From NCBI RefSeq assembly GCF_015624485.1, contig NZ_CP061378.1, forward strand, positions 3,596,001 through 3,660,000: a stretch of 64,000 nt of DNA, read 5' to 3'. Source of the stretch: Bradyrhizobium genosp. L (lineage in GTDB: Bacteria > Pseudomonadota > Alphaproteobacteria > Rhizobiales > Xanthobacteraceae). The notes below the pieces were generated by a model. It made no database searches. It was not told the origin of the DNA and saw nothing but the letters and a program-made list of their open reading frames with translations. The stretch's first letter is position 1. Each line of letters begins with the position of its first letter. A program made the position numbers and the translations under genes. Positions 17,774 to 27,176 of this stretch are shown here, piece by piece.

Positions 17774-19006
17774 TCAGAACCGATCCGGCCGATACGGCGA
17801 GGCATCCACCACGGGTGCCTCGCCGTTCATCATTGCAGCGAGCAGCTTGGCGGTGGCGGGGCCGAGCGTGAATCCCTGATGGCCGTGGCCGAAATTCGCC
17901 CACAGGCCGCGGTGTCGCGGCGTGGGCCCCAGCACCGGCAGCATGTCGGTGGTGCAGGGGCGGGTACCGAACCAGGGCTCGGGCTCGACGCGGTTGCCGA
18001 GATCGAGCAATTCTCGCGCGGCCGCTTCGGCGTGGCCGAGCTGGATAGGCGTCGCCGGCGCGTCGGGGCTGGTCAGCTCGGCGCCGGTGGTGATGCGGAT
18101 GCCCTTGGCCATCGGCGCCATCGCGTAGCCCATCGCGGTATCGACCAGCGGCAGATCGAGCGAGCGGCCGCCGCTGTAATGCATGTGGTAACCGCGCTTG
18201 CGCACCAGCGGAATCCGGTAGCCGAACCGCTCGAGCAGCTGCGGCGACCATGGCCCGAGCGCGATCACCGCATGGGCCGCGTCGATCCGACCGCCCTCGG
18301 TTTCGACCGACCAGCCGGATGTAGTCTGCTGAAGCGTTTTCGCGTCGCCGCGGATGAGCGTGCCGCCGAGCCGCTCGAACAATCCGGCATAGGCCGAAAC
18401 AAGACCACCGGGATCCGACACGGTCCAGGGCTCAAGCCAGTGGATCGCGCCGGGCAGGTCGTCACGCAGCACCGGCTCGGCCTTGGCGAGATCGCTGCCG
18501 GAGAGCAGGCGAAATTTCACGCCGAACTCGCGCTGGTTCTCTTCCGCGATCGCGATAGCCTGCTCCAGCGCCGCGGCGTCGCGGTGCATCAGGCGATAGC
18601 CGGCGCGGCGGATCAGATTGTCGGCATGGGCCTCGCGGATCAGCGTGTCGTGCTCGCTGGTCGCGTGTGCGATCAGGCGCGCCCAGGCGAGGGTGGCCTC
18701 GCGATGCCGTTCGGGCGTCGAGTTCCACCAGTAGCGCAGTAACGGGCCGGCATGCCGTGGCAGCGACGCCAGCCGATAGCGCACGTCATTGGTGCGGCCC
18801 ATCGCGATCCTGGCCAGCGTCGCGAGCTCGCGCGGCATCGGGTAGGGCCGCACGGCTTCGCTCTGGATGATGCCGGCATTGCCGTAGCTGGTTTCCCGGC
18901 CGGGCTCGCTGCGGTCGACGAGGGTGACCGACCAGCCGCGCCGTTGCAGATGCAGCGCCGTGCTGACGCCCACCATGCCGCCGCCAAGAACGATCGCGCT
19001 TTGCAT
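17774..19006 (-). CDS. FAD-dependent D-amino acid dehydrogenase-like oxidoreductase
   Basis: 410-aa flavoprotein of the DAO/DadA family, oxidising an amine or D-amino acid. N-terminal dinucleotide motif VLGGGMVGVSTALHLQRRGW; DadA-like YGNAGIIQSEAVRPYPMP; C-terminal GTRPCTTDMLPVLGPTP and NFGHGHQGFTLGPATAKLL, typical of the family. ATG at 19006 preferred over an upstream TTG at 19030, which abuts the rne terminator. Substrate unknown; 3' end convergent with dctA. Confidence 0.9.
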   Translation of the reverse strand: MQSAIVLGGGMVGVSTALHLQRRGWSVTLVDRSEPGRETSYGNAGIIQSEAVRPYPMPRELATLARIAMGRTNDVRYRLASLPRHAGPLLRYWWNSTPERHREATLAWARLIAHATSEHDTLIREAHADNLIRRAGYRLMHRDAAALEQAIAIAEENQREFGVKFRLLSGSDLAKAEPVLRDDLPGAIHWLEPWTVSDPGGLVSAYAGLFERLGGTLIRGDAKTLQQTTSGWSVETEGGRIDAAHAVIALGPWSPQLLERFGYRIPLVRKRGYHMHYSGGRSLDLPLVDTAMGYAMAPMAKGIRITTGAELTSPDAPATPIQLGHAEAAARELLDLGNRVEPEPWFGTRPCTTDMLPVLGPTPRHRGLWANFGHGHQGFTLGPATAKLLAAMMNGEAPVVDASPYRPDRF

Positions 19007-19028
19007 TGGAAATCTGTGCCTGCTCGAC

Positions 19029-19054
19029 AAAACGCCCGGTCGAGACCGGGCGTT
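19029..19054 (-). terminator. Rho-independent terminator of rne
   Basis: AACGCCCGGT (19031-19040), loop CGAG, ACCGGGCGTT (19045-19054): perfect 10-bp stem with a tetraloop. The minus-strand stem is followed by TTTTG-type sequence. It lies 15 bp after the rne stop. Confidence 0.8.
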
Positions 19055-19069
19055 CGCTTGGTAACGAGG

Positions 19070-22000
19070 CTAGTTGCCGCCGCCGAAGCGGCGTGACCAC
19101 CAGCCCTTGCGCGCGGGGCCTTCGGCGGCAGCCGCCGGGGCGGGCTCCTCCTCTGCCACCGCGGCAGCGGCCGGTGCAGAAGCCGGCTCGTCAGCCGGGC
19201 TTTGCGCCAGCGCGGGCGCGGTCGTCTCGGGCTGTGGGCTCGACGCAAAGCTGACCTTCTCGCGCACGGTAGAGCGGCGCCGGGCGGCGCGGTCGGGCTC
19301 GGCCTGCGCGTCCTCGTGGGCTGCGGCTGCTTCGGGCGCCGCAACGGCCTCGGCCAATGGGGCCGTCTCCGGTGCTGCCTCGGCAGGGGCCGGCGCGAGC
19401 GGTTGCCATTCCACCGGCTGCACGGCGACCGGCTCGGGCTGCTCCGCGAAGCCGGCCGGCTCCGCATGACCCTCGAAATCGGCGACAGCCTCGGTCGCTT
19501 CCGGCTCGCCGGCCGGGCTCAGTTCGTCGGTGATCGATCCTGCGAGACCGTCTTCCGGTCCATTGCCACGCCGGCGGCGGCCGCCACGGCGTCCGCGACG
19601 CCGCGGGCGACGTTCGCCGGCACCGGCCTCCTGGTCACTCCTGGCAAAACCCTGCTCGTCGCTGCCGTCCTCGTCGCCGCCCTCAGTGTCCTCGGCGGTA
19701 GCCGCCTCGGTCCCCTCGGCAGGCATCACGTGCATGAGGTCGCTGTCCTCACGCGGCGCCGGCTGGGCGCCCTCGCGCACTTCGCCGCCGCGACCACGCC
19801 GCCGGCGCCGTCGCTTGCGGCGCTGACCGTCGCCTTCGCCCTCGGCGCTGGCTTCCTCTGACGTCGCTTGCTCGTCGGCCAGGCCTTCGGTTTCGTCGGT
19901 CTCGACCTCGGCCTCGTACTCGAACTGCTCTTCCTCGTCGTCGGCCTCGTCGGCCTGCGCCGGCGAAGCGGCGGCCTGGGCCACGAGCAGCGCCTTGGCG
20001 GCTTCGAGCGTATGCACCTGCTCGCCGCGATCGATGATGTAGGACTGCTGGCCGTGCACGGTGGCGTCGGCCGCGATCGACAGCGCCACCCTGAAGGAGT
20101 CCTCGAGATCGCGCAGATGGCCGCGCTTGTGATTGAGCACGTAGAGCGCGACGTCGGTGCGGGTGCGGACCACCAGATTGTGGGTCGCTCCCTTCATCAG
20201 GATCTCCTCAATGCCGCGCAGCAACTGCAGCGCCACCGACGAAACCGAGCGGACGTGGCCGGAGCCGCCGCATTGCGGGCAGGGCTCGGTCGAGCTCTCC
20301 AGCACGCTGGCGCGGATGCGCTGGCGCGACATCTCCAAAAGTCCGAAATGCGAGATGCGGCCGACCTGGATCCGCGCGCGATCCTGGCGCAGGCAGTCGG
20401 ACAGCTTGCGCTCGACCGCACGGTTGTTGCGCTTCTCGTCCATGTCGATGAAGTCGATGACGATCAGGCCGGCGAGGTCGCGCAAGCGCAACTGCCGGGC
20501 GACTTCTTCCGCCGCCTCCAGATTGGTCTTGAGCGCGGTATCCTCGATATGGTGCTCGCGCGTCGCTCGTCCCGAGTTGACGTCGATCGAGACCAGCGCC
20601 TCGGTCTGGTTGATCACGATGTAGCCGCCGGAGCGCAGTTGCACGGTCGGCGAGAACATCGCGTCGAGCTGGCTCTCGACACCCATCCGCGAGAACAGCG
20701 GCTGGCCGTCGCGATACTGCTTCACCGCGCGCACATTCGCCGGCATCAGCATCTTCATGAAATCGCGCGCTTCTCGATAACCTGCTTCGCCCGCCACCTG
20801 AATCTCGTCGATCTCCTTGTTGTAGAGATCGCGCAGCGAGCGCTTGATCAGCGAGCCTTCCTCGTAGACCAGGGTCGGTGCCTGCGACTTCAGCGTCAGG
20901 TCGCGCACGGTCTCCCACATCCGGATCAGGTATTCGAAATCGCGCTTGATCTCCGGCTTGCTGCGGGAGGCGCCGGCGGTGCGCAGGATGATGCCCATGC
21001 CCTCGGGCACGTCGAGATCCTGCACCACCTCCTTCAACCGCGAGCGGTCCTGGGCGGAGGTGATCTTGCGGCTGATGCCGCCGCCGCGCGCGGTGTTGGG
21101 CATCAGCACGGCGTAACGGCCGGCGAGCGATAGATAGGTGGTCAGCGCGGCGCCCTTGTTGCCGCGCTCTTCCTTGACGACCTGCACCAGCATCACCTGC
21201 CGGCGCTTGATCACTTCCTGGATCTTGTACTGGCGGCGCGGACGGAACTGACGCTCCGGAACCTCCTCGAGCACGTCGTCGCCCCCGACGGACTCGACGA
21301 CTTCTTCTTCCTCGCCCTCTTCGCCGTCGTCCTCATCCTCGTCGTCATCGGCTTCCTCATGCTCGCCTGCGGACGCCGTCGCGTCCTCCGGCTGAGCGTG
21401 CCCGGCGACGGCGGGAGCATCGGCGTGTAGCTCGTCGGCAGCCACATGCAGCGCGTCGTCCGCATGCGCGGCGTTTTCCTCGGCCTGCTCTTCATGGGCC
21501 CGTTCGGACTCATGATTGATCTCGGCGGGCTCGACCGCGTCCGGAGCGGCCGACGCAACGGAGGCTTCGAGCGCTGCAACGACGGGAGCGGGCTGGGCTT
21601 CGGCGTCCGGCGCCACGCTCACGCCATGGGCGTGATCGCGATCGTCGTCCCGCGCATCGTCGTGATGATGATGCTCGTGATCTGCGTGATCATGATGATG
21701 GTGGTCATGGTCATGGTGATCATGGTCATGATCGTCGTGGCCGTGATCGTCATGGTGCTCGTGATCATGGGCATGCCCGTGCGCATGGTCATGACCCTCG
21801 TGAGCGGTCGCATCGTGATCGTGATGCTCGGGATCGACCGGATGATCGTGTGCCTCGACGGGCTGCAACGCCTGGGGATCGGCGCTCGCGCCCTCGACCA
21901 CCTCGCTCTGCACGCGCTCGCCATGACCGCGGCGACGGGCATTGCGGTGGCGCGAACGGCGGCGGTGGCCGCGGTTCTCGTGCTCTTCCTCGGCCTCGCG

Positions 22001-22291
22001 ATGGGCGCGCTCGTCGGCCTCGATCAGCGCCTGACGGTCGGCGACCGGGATCTGGTAGTAGTCGGGATGGATTTCGCTGAAGGCGAGGAAGCCGTGCCGG
22101 TTGCCGCCATACTCGATGAAGGCGGCCTGCAGCGACGGTTCGACGCGCGTGACCTTGGCGAGATAGATATTGCCGCGCAGTTGCTTGCGTTGGGCGGTCT
22201 CGAAATCAAACTCTTCGACGCGATTGCCGCGGACCACGACGACCCGGGTCTCTTCCGGGTGGGTGGCATCGATCAACATCTTGTTGGGCAT
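19070..22291 (-). CDS. rne: Ribonuclease E, with large His-rich S1 insert
   Basis: 1073-aa endoribonuclease, core of the RNA degradosome and rRNA/mRNA processing. Starts MPNKMLIDATHPEETRV. The S1 fold (about 35-90 and 350-400) is split by an insert of about 255 residues; residues 148-223 hold 33 His in 76, followed by an acidic stretch. Catalytic core: SIDVNSGRATREHH and VIDFIDMDEKRN carry the metal-binding Asp residues, and CPQCGGSGH is the Zn-link. The C-terminal tail is acidic with Arg-rich patches (KRRRRRRGRGG, RRPRRRGRRGGRRRR) and Ala/Pro/Glu-rich filler, usual for RNase E scaffolds. ATG at 22291 chosen for family N terminus. Confidence 0.95.
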   Translation of the reverse strand: MPNKMLIDATHPEETRVVVVRGNRVEEFDFETAQRKQLRGNIYLAKVTRVEPSLQAAFIEYGGNRHGFLAFSEIHPDYYQIPVADRQALIEADERAHREAEEEHENRGHRRRSRHRNARRRGHGERVQSEVVEGASADPQALQPVEAHDHPVDPEHHDHDATAHEGHDHAHGHAHDHEHHDDHGHDDHDHDHHDHDHHHHDHADHEHHHHDDARDDDRDHAHGVSVAPDAEAQPAPVVAALEASVASAAPDAVEPAEINHESERAHEEQAEENAAHADDALHVAADELHADAPAVAGHAQPEDATASAGEHEEADDDEDEDDGEEGEEEEVVESVGGDDVLEEVPERQFRPRRQYKIQEVIKRRQVMLVQVVKEERGNKGAALTTYLSLAGRYAVLMPNTARGGGISRKITSAQDRSRLKEVVQDLDVPEGMGIILRTAGASRSKPEIKRDFEYLIRMWETVRDLTLKSQAPTLVYEEGSLIKRSLRDLYNKEIDEIQVAGEAGYREARDFMKMLMPANVRAVKQYRDGQPLFSRMGVESQLDAMFSPTVQLRSGGYIVINQTEALVSIDVNSGRATREHHIEDTALKTNLEAAEEVARQLRLRDLAGLIVIDFIDMDEKRNNRAVERKLSDCLRQDRARIQVGRISHFGLLEMSRQRIRASVLESSTEPCPQCGGSGHVRSVSSVALQLLRGIEEILMKGATHNLVVRTRTDVALYVLNHKRGHLRDLEDSFRVALSIAADATVHGQQSYIIDRGEQVHTLEAAKALLVAQAAASPAQADEADDEEEQFEYEAEVETDETEGLADEQATSEEASAEGEGDGQRRKRRRRRRGRGGEVREGAQPAPREDSDLMHVMPAEGTEAATAEDTEGGDEDGSDEQGFARSDQEAGAGERRPRRRGRRGGRRRRGNGPEDGLAGSITDELSPAGEPEATEAVADFEGHAEPAGFAEQPEPVAVQPVEWQPLAPAPAEAAPETAPLAEAVAAPEAAAAHEDAQAEPDRAARRRSTVREKVSFASSPQPETTAPALAQSPADEPASAPAAAAVAEEEPAPAAAAEGPARKGWWSRRFGGGN

Positions 22292-23009
22292 TTTGGAGCT
22301 CTTGGAGGCGGCGGGCGCGGTGCATGGCGCGCGCAAATTGCGCCGCCCGGTGACGCGACGGTCCACCTGATTCGGGGGTGAGGGGAAGGCCAAAACGCGT
22401 CTTGAGGCGCCGTGCCGTGCCGGAACCCACCGGGATGATGCGTCGGGCGAAGCTTTCACCTCGCGTCAGCGCGATCCTCTCGGGGACCCTGGTCGGCAAT
22501 ACAGTCTGGCGCATTAAGCGTCGGCCCGTCTAAACATGTTGGCGGCGAGAATACCGCCGGATCTTTTGCTGAAAGCCCGGCGCGGCGCCAAAGCGCCTGC
22601 CGGCCATCGCATATCGAGGCCCCGAGGGACCGGATAATCAGTTATGCCGTGTCTCGAACCGTCCTCTGGCGAACTGTGCCTGGGACCGGACGCCGCTCGG
22701 GCTCGAAACCGTCCCTCCAAGTCAGCCGCGCGCGGCGCTGGCTGCAGAGGGGCCGGAAAAACACGGCGGCATCTTCGGGGTTCGAAGGTTCCACCGCTGC
22801 ACCGGGAGGCTGAACGCGACACAACCGGGAGTACTAGCCGTCAGCCCCTCGTACATACGTGGATTGACCGTCGGGTGCAAGGGAACGCGGAAGGGAACGT
22901 GAAGCGTCGCGCCGCGGCAACACTCGATGCTTTTCGCTTTCGCGTCATTAGGGTGCGATTAACCGTGTGGTTCTAATGCGGTAAGAGGCTGCTTGGGAGG
23001 CCCGAATCG
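22292..23009. other. Long divergent intergenic region between rne and the amidase gene
   Basis: About 720 bp without a convincing gene. Short open frames exist but have no RBS, signal or recognisable composition. RNase E genes often have a long autoregulated 5' leader, so part of this may be rne 5' UTR; I cannot define a structure by eye. Near its right end lies a possible CtrA box. Confidence 0.5.
22948..22964 (+). promoter_or_regulatory. Possible CtrA-binding site upstream of the amidase gene
   Basis: TTAG-N7-TTAACC (22948-22951 and 22959-22964) matches 7 of 8 positions of the alphaproteobacterial CtrA consensus TTAA-N7-TTAA, about 45 bp before the amidase start. Cell-wall amidases being cell-cycle regulated is plausible, but one near-consensus site can occur by chance. 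Confidence 0.3.
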
Positions 23010-24317
23010 GTGCTCAACCGCGCAAATCACCGTGTTTTACTGGGGTGCGGGCTGTTGTGCGCCGCAGCATTGGTATTTGCCGAACTGGGTGGACCGAGCG
23101 CAGCGGAAGAGCCACAGGTCGGCCAGCAGGCTCCGGCTGCGACCGCGAACTTCCCGGTTGCTTCCGGCGCGCGGCTTGCTGGCGACGACAAGCAGACCCG
23201 GTTCATCCTCGACCTCGACCGCAGAATCGATTTTCGCGCCTTCCCGCTGGCCGATCCCTATCGCGTCGTGGTCGATATCCCGCAGGTCGATTTCCAGCTC
23301 GCCTCCGGCACCGGTGCGACGGGCCGGGGGCTCGTGAAAGCATTTCGCTACGGCCTGGTGATGCCCGGCGGTTCGCGAATCGTGTTCGACCTCGCCGGTC
23401 CGGCGAAGATCGCCAATTCCTACGTGCTTGACGCCGCCAACGGCCAGCCGCCGCGGCTGGTGCTGGACTTCGAGGAGGTCGACCGCACGAGCTTCGCGCA
23501 GTCGCTGGCGCCGGAGAACCGGTCCGAGCTGAAGCCGGCGCTCGGCGACGTCAGCACCGTGACCGTTCCGCCGGTGACGACGGCCGCGCTGCCGCCGATT
23601 GCGGTGACGGATCCGCGCCCGCTGATCGTGATCGATCCCGGCCATGGCGGTATCGACAACGGCACACAGTCCGGTGCCGCGACCGAGAAGACCCTGGTGC
23701 TGGATTTCGGTCTCGCGCTGCGCGACCGGATCGAGAAATCCGGCAAGTACCGCGTGGTGATGACCCGGACCGACGACACTTTCATTCCGCTCAACGACCG
23801 GGTGAAGGTCGCACGCGCCCAGTCGGCGGCGCTGTTCGTTTCGATCCACGCCGACGCCCTGCCGCGCCGCGAGGGTGACGCCCAGGGCGCCACGATCTAC
23901 ACCCTGTCCGACAAGGCGTCCGATGCCGAGGCCGAGCGGCTGGCCGACACGGAAAACAAGGCGGACGCGATCGGTGGCGTCAATCTCGGCGACGAACCGA
24001 CCGAGGTCGCCGACATCCTGATCGACCTCGCGCAGCGCGAGACCAAGACCTTCTCCAACCGTTTCGCCCGCCTCCTGATGACGGAAATGAAGACCTCGGT
24101 CAGGATGCACAAGAATCCGCTGAAATCGGCCGGCTTCCGGGTGCTCAAGGCGCCCGACGTGCCGTCGGTTCTGGTCGAACTCGGCTATGTCTCGAACAAG
24201 GGCGATCTCGAGCACCTGGTGTCGGAGAGCTGGCGCAACAAGACGGTCGGCGCGATGGCGCAGGCGATCGATGGCTACTTCGCCAAGCGGCTCGCAACCG
24301 CCGGGCCGGGCAAATGA
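23010..24317 (+). CDS. N-acetylmuramoyl-L-alanine amidase, AmiC type (AMIN + Amidase_3)
   Basis: 435-aa periplasmic zinc amidase that cleaves septal peptidoglycan during cell separation. GTG start at 23010 with GGGAGG 9 nt upstream. N-terminal signal/anchor (about 8-30), AMIN domain about 45-160 (FILDLDRRIDFRAFPLADPYRVVVDIP), catalytic Amidase_3 about 205-425 with zinc ligands in IDPGHGGIDNG, the Glu in TEKTLVLDF, His in VSIHADA and catalytic Glu in VLVELGYVSNKGD. Directly upstream of PBP1A, a common alphaproteobacterial pairing. Confidence 0.95.
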   Translation: MLNRANHRVLLGCGLLCAAALVFAELGGPSAAEEPQVGQQAPAATANFPVASGARLAGDDKQTRFILDLDRRIDFRAFPLADPYRVVVDIPQVDFQLASGTGATGRGLVKAFRYGLVMPGGSRIVFDLAGPAKIANSYVLDAANGQPPRLVLDFEEVDRTSFAQSLAPENRSELKPALGDVSTVTVPPVTTAALPPIAVTDPRPLIVIDPGHGGIDNGTQSGAATEKTLVLDFGLALRDRIEKSGKYRVVMTRTDDTFIPLNDRVKVARAQSAALFVSIHADALPRREGDAQGATIYTLSDKASDAEAERLADTENKADAIGGVNLGDEPTEVADILIDLAQRETKTFSNRFARLLMTEMKTSVRMHKNPLKSAGFRVLKAPDVPSVLVELGYVSNKGDLEHLVSESWRNKTVGAMAQAIDGYFAKRLATAGPGK

Positions 24318-24589
24318 AAATGGCGTTGTGAAAACACCGCCACCGTGGCGGCCAAGCCCTAGTTTGGCCACAGCCGCAACGGTATAGACAACGAACCGAA
24401 GGGCCCTCGGAGCCAGCCATATTGTCCGACGGCTCATGTATATTGGGCAAGCGCAACGGCAGCCCGCTGAGTCCCAAGCTTCGTTGTATGCGGGCTTCTT
24501 TGTGTGCAGCCCTCTTTGTGTGAGCGGCTTTACTTTGGACGGGCGCTTTCGAAGACCGAGCGCCGAAGGGGTGGAACGGAACTTCGATC

Positions 24590-27070
24590 ATGCGCCTGCT
24601 CGTCCGGTTCCTGGGTTTCCTGTTCGCCGCCGGCACCGTGCTGTTCCTGGTCGGCGTCGCCGGTGTCGCCGGTGCGATCTGGCATTTCTCGAAGGACCTG
24701 CCTGACTACTCGCAGCTGCAGGATTACGAGCCGCCGGTCATGACCCGCGTGCACGCCTCCGACGGCCAGCTGCTCGGCGAATACGCCAAGGAGCGCCGGC
24801 TCTATCTGCCGATCCAGGCGGTGCCGAAGCTCGTGATCAACGCGTTCCTCGCCGCCGAGGATAAGAACTTCTACGAGCATGGCGGCATCGACTATCAGGG
24901 CATGGCGCGCGCCGCGCTGCTCTATGCGCAGAATTACGGCTCCAACCGCCGTCCGCAGGGCGCCTCCACGATCACCCAGCAGGTCGCCAAGAACTTCCTG
25001 CTCACAAACGAAGTTTCGTTCGCGCGTAAGATCAAGGAAGCCCTGTTGGCGATGCGTATCGAGCGGGCCTATTCCAAGGACCGCATCCTCGAGCTCTACC
25101 TCAACGAAATCTATCTCGGCCTCGGTGCCTACGGCATCGCAGCCGCCTCGCTGGTCTACTTCGACAAGTCGGTCAACGAGCTGACCATCGCGGAGGCTTC
25201 CTATCTGGCGGCGCTGCCGAAGGCGCCGGCGGCGCTGCATCCGGTGCGAAACCACGACCGCGCGATCGAACGCCGCAACTACGTGATCGACCGCTTGCTG
25301 GAGAATGGCTGGATCAAGCAGGCCGATGCCGACAAGGCGCGCAAGGAGCAGCTCAACGTCACCAACCGCGCCAACGGCGCCCACGTTTTTGCCGGCGAGT
25401 ATTTCGCCGAGGAGGTCCGCCGCGACATCTTCGAGCGCTACGGCGAGAAGAAGCTGTATGAGGGCGGCCTGTCGGTGCGCACCACGCTCGATCCCAAGGT
25501 GCAGGTGATGGCGCGCAAGACCATGGCCGCCGGCCTCGTCAACTGGGACGAGGCGCAGGGCTGGCGCGGCGCGATCCAGAAACTCGACATTACCGGCGAC
25601 TGGGGCGTCAAGCTCGCCGACGTCAAGTCGCTGTCGGATGTCTCGCCGTGGCGGATGGCGGTCGTGCTCGAGACCGGCGACCAGTCGGCGCGGATCGGCT
25701 TCCAGCCCGGCCGCGAGCTCGGCGGTGCCGTCAGCAAGGAGCGGCAGACCGGCATCATCACCCTCGACGGGGTGCGCTGGGCGAAGAGCAAGGGCAAGAC
25801 GCCGACCGCGGTCTCACAGGTGCTGCAAGCGGGCGATGTGATCTATGCCGACCCGCTGGTGAACAAGGACGGTGGCGCGGTCGACGGGCAGTACCGGCTG
25901 CGGCAACTGCCCGAAATCTCCGGCGCCATGATCGTGATGGATCCGTGGACCGGACGCGTGCTCGCCATGGTCGGCGGCTTCTCGTTCGACCAGAGCCAGT
26001 TCAACCGCGCGACGCAGGCCTATCGGCAGCCGGGCTCCTCGTTCAAGCCGATCGTCTATTCGGCGGCGCTGGACAATGGCTATACGCCGTCGAGCATCAT
26101 CGTCGACGGGCCGATTGAGATCGATCAGGGGCAGGGCGCCGGCGTCTGGCGGCCGGAGAACTTCTCCACCGGCCACTATTACGGCCCGACCAGCCTGCGC
26201 AACGCGCTGACCCATTCGCTGAACACGGTGACGGTGCGGCTCGCCCAGGACGTCGGCATGCCCTTGATCGGCGAATACGCCAAGCGCTTCGGCGTCTATG
26301 ACGAGCTGCCGAATTATCTCTCCTACGCGCTGGGTGCCGGCGAAACGACTGTCATGCGCATGGTGACGGCGTATTCCATGTTCGCCAATGGCGGCCGCCG
26401 GGTGAAGCCGACCCTGATCGACCGTATCCAGGACCGCTACGGCCACACCATCTTCAAGCACGACGCCCGCGAGTGCCGCGGCTGCGACGCGCCCGGCGGC
26501 TGGAAGAACCAGCCGGAGCCGCAGCTGATCGACCGCCGCGAGCAGGTGCTCGATCCGATGACCGCCTATCAGATCACCTCGATGATGGAAGGCGTGGTTC
26601 AGCGCGGCACGGCGACGGTCATGCGCGACGTCGGCAAGCCGATCGCGGGCAAGACCGGCACCACCAATGACGCCAAGGATCTCTGGTTCGTCGGCTTCTC
26701 CCCGGACCTCGTGGTCGGGCTCTATCTCGGCTACGACAAGCCGCGCAGCCTCGGCCGGACCGCGCAGGCGGGCCGCACCGCGGCGCCGATCGCACGCGAC
26801 TTCATGAAGCTCGCGCTGGCCGACAAGCCGCCGACCCCGTTCAAGGTTCCGGCCGGTATCAAGCTGATCCGGGTCGATGCCAAGAGCGGCGTGCGTGCTG
26901 GTCCGGGCGGCGGGAACACCATCCTCGAGGCCTTCAAGCCCGGCACCGCGCCGCCGGAATACACCCCGAGTGTTGGCGTGGCCGATGCCGACGGCCGCGC
27001 GCCCCAACCGTCGCAGCAGGGCGGGCAGCCCGATAATGGCTTCTTCATCCGGCCGGGCGGCCTGTACTAG
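24590..27070 (+). CDS. Penicillin-binding protein 1A, bifunctional
   Basis: 826-aa class A PBP: polymerises glycan strands and crosslinks them in the periplasm. TM anchor at about 5-30 (FLGFLFAAGTVLFLVGVAGVAGAIW); glycosyltransferase domain with catalytic Glu in FLAAEDKNFYEHGGID and QGASTITQQVAKN; an OB-like insert region; transpeptidase with SxxK (Ser483 in RQPGSSFKPI), SLN in THSLNTVTV, and KTGTTND. C-terminal Pro/Gly-rich tail. Preceded by the amidase gene; the 272-bp gap holds no feature I can support. Confidence 0.95.
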   Translation: MRLLVRFLGFLFAAGTVLFLVGVAGVAGAIWHFSKDLPDYSQLQDYEPPVMTRVHASDGQLLGEYAKERRLYLPIQAVPKLVINAFLAAEDKNFYEHGGIDYQGMARAALLYAQNYGSNRRPQGASTITQQVAKNFLLTNEVSFARKIKEALLAMRIERAYSKDRILELYLNEIYLGLGAYGIAAASLVYFDKSVNELTIAEASYLAALPKAPAALHPVRNHDRAIERRNYVIDRLLENGWIKQADADKARKEQLNVTNRANGAHVFAGEYFAEEVRRDIFERYGEKKLYEGGLSVRTTLDPKVQVMARKTMAAGLVNWDEAQGWRGAIQKLDITGDWGVKLADVKSLSDVSPWRMAVVLETGDQSARIGFQPGRELGGAVSKERQTGIITLDGVRWAKSKGKTPTAVSQVLQAGDVIYADPLVNKDGGAVDGQYRLRQLPEISGAMIVMDPWTGRVLAMVGGFSFDQSQFNRATQAYRQPGSSFKPIVYSAALDNGYTPSSIIVDGPIEIDQGQGAGVWRPENFSTGHYYGPTSLRNALTHSLNTVTVRLAQDVGMPLIGEYAKRFGVYDELPNYLSYALGAGETTVMRMVTAYSMFANGGRRVKPTLIDRIQDRYGHTIFKHDARECRGCDAPGGWKNQPEPQLIDRREQVLDPMTAYQITSMMEGVVQRGTATVMRDVGKPIAGKTGTTNDAKDLWFVGFSPDLVVGLYLGYDKPRSLGRTAQAGRTAAPIARDFMKLALADKPPTPFKVPAGIKLIRVDAKSGVRAGPGGGNTILEAFKPGTAPPEYTPSVGVADADGRAPQPSQQGGQPDNGFFIRPGGLY

Positions 27071-27176
27071 CGGACCACAGGTCCAATTCACCGGGATGGC
27101 GCGGCCAAGCCGATTGCGCTTTGCAGCAGCAGTCGCTACATCCCAGCGAAGCTTTTTTCCCAACTCCTGAAAGATC

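Noticed and set aside
21640..21850. CATGATC-type direct repeats resembling a short tandem or CRISPR-like array
   Set aside because: They are the codons of the His/Asp-rich block of RNase E; no regular repeat-spacer spacing and no cas genes.
22514..22976. Several 60-110 codon frames in the rne upstream gap
   Set aside because: No RBS, no conserved-looking motif and mutually overlapping on both strands; treated as non-coding.
24318..24589. tRNA or small RNA between the amidase and PBP1A genes
   Set aside because: No cloverleaf with T-loop GTTCRANNC could be drawn; only a 6-bp hairpin (CCGCCA/TGGCGG) without T-tract.
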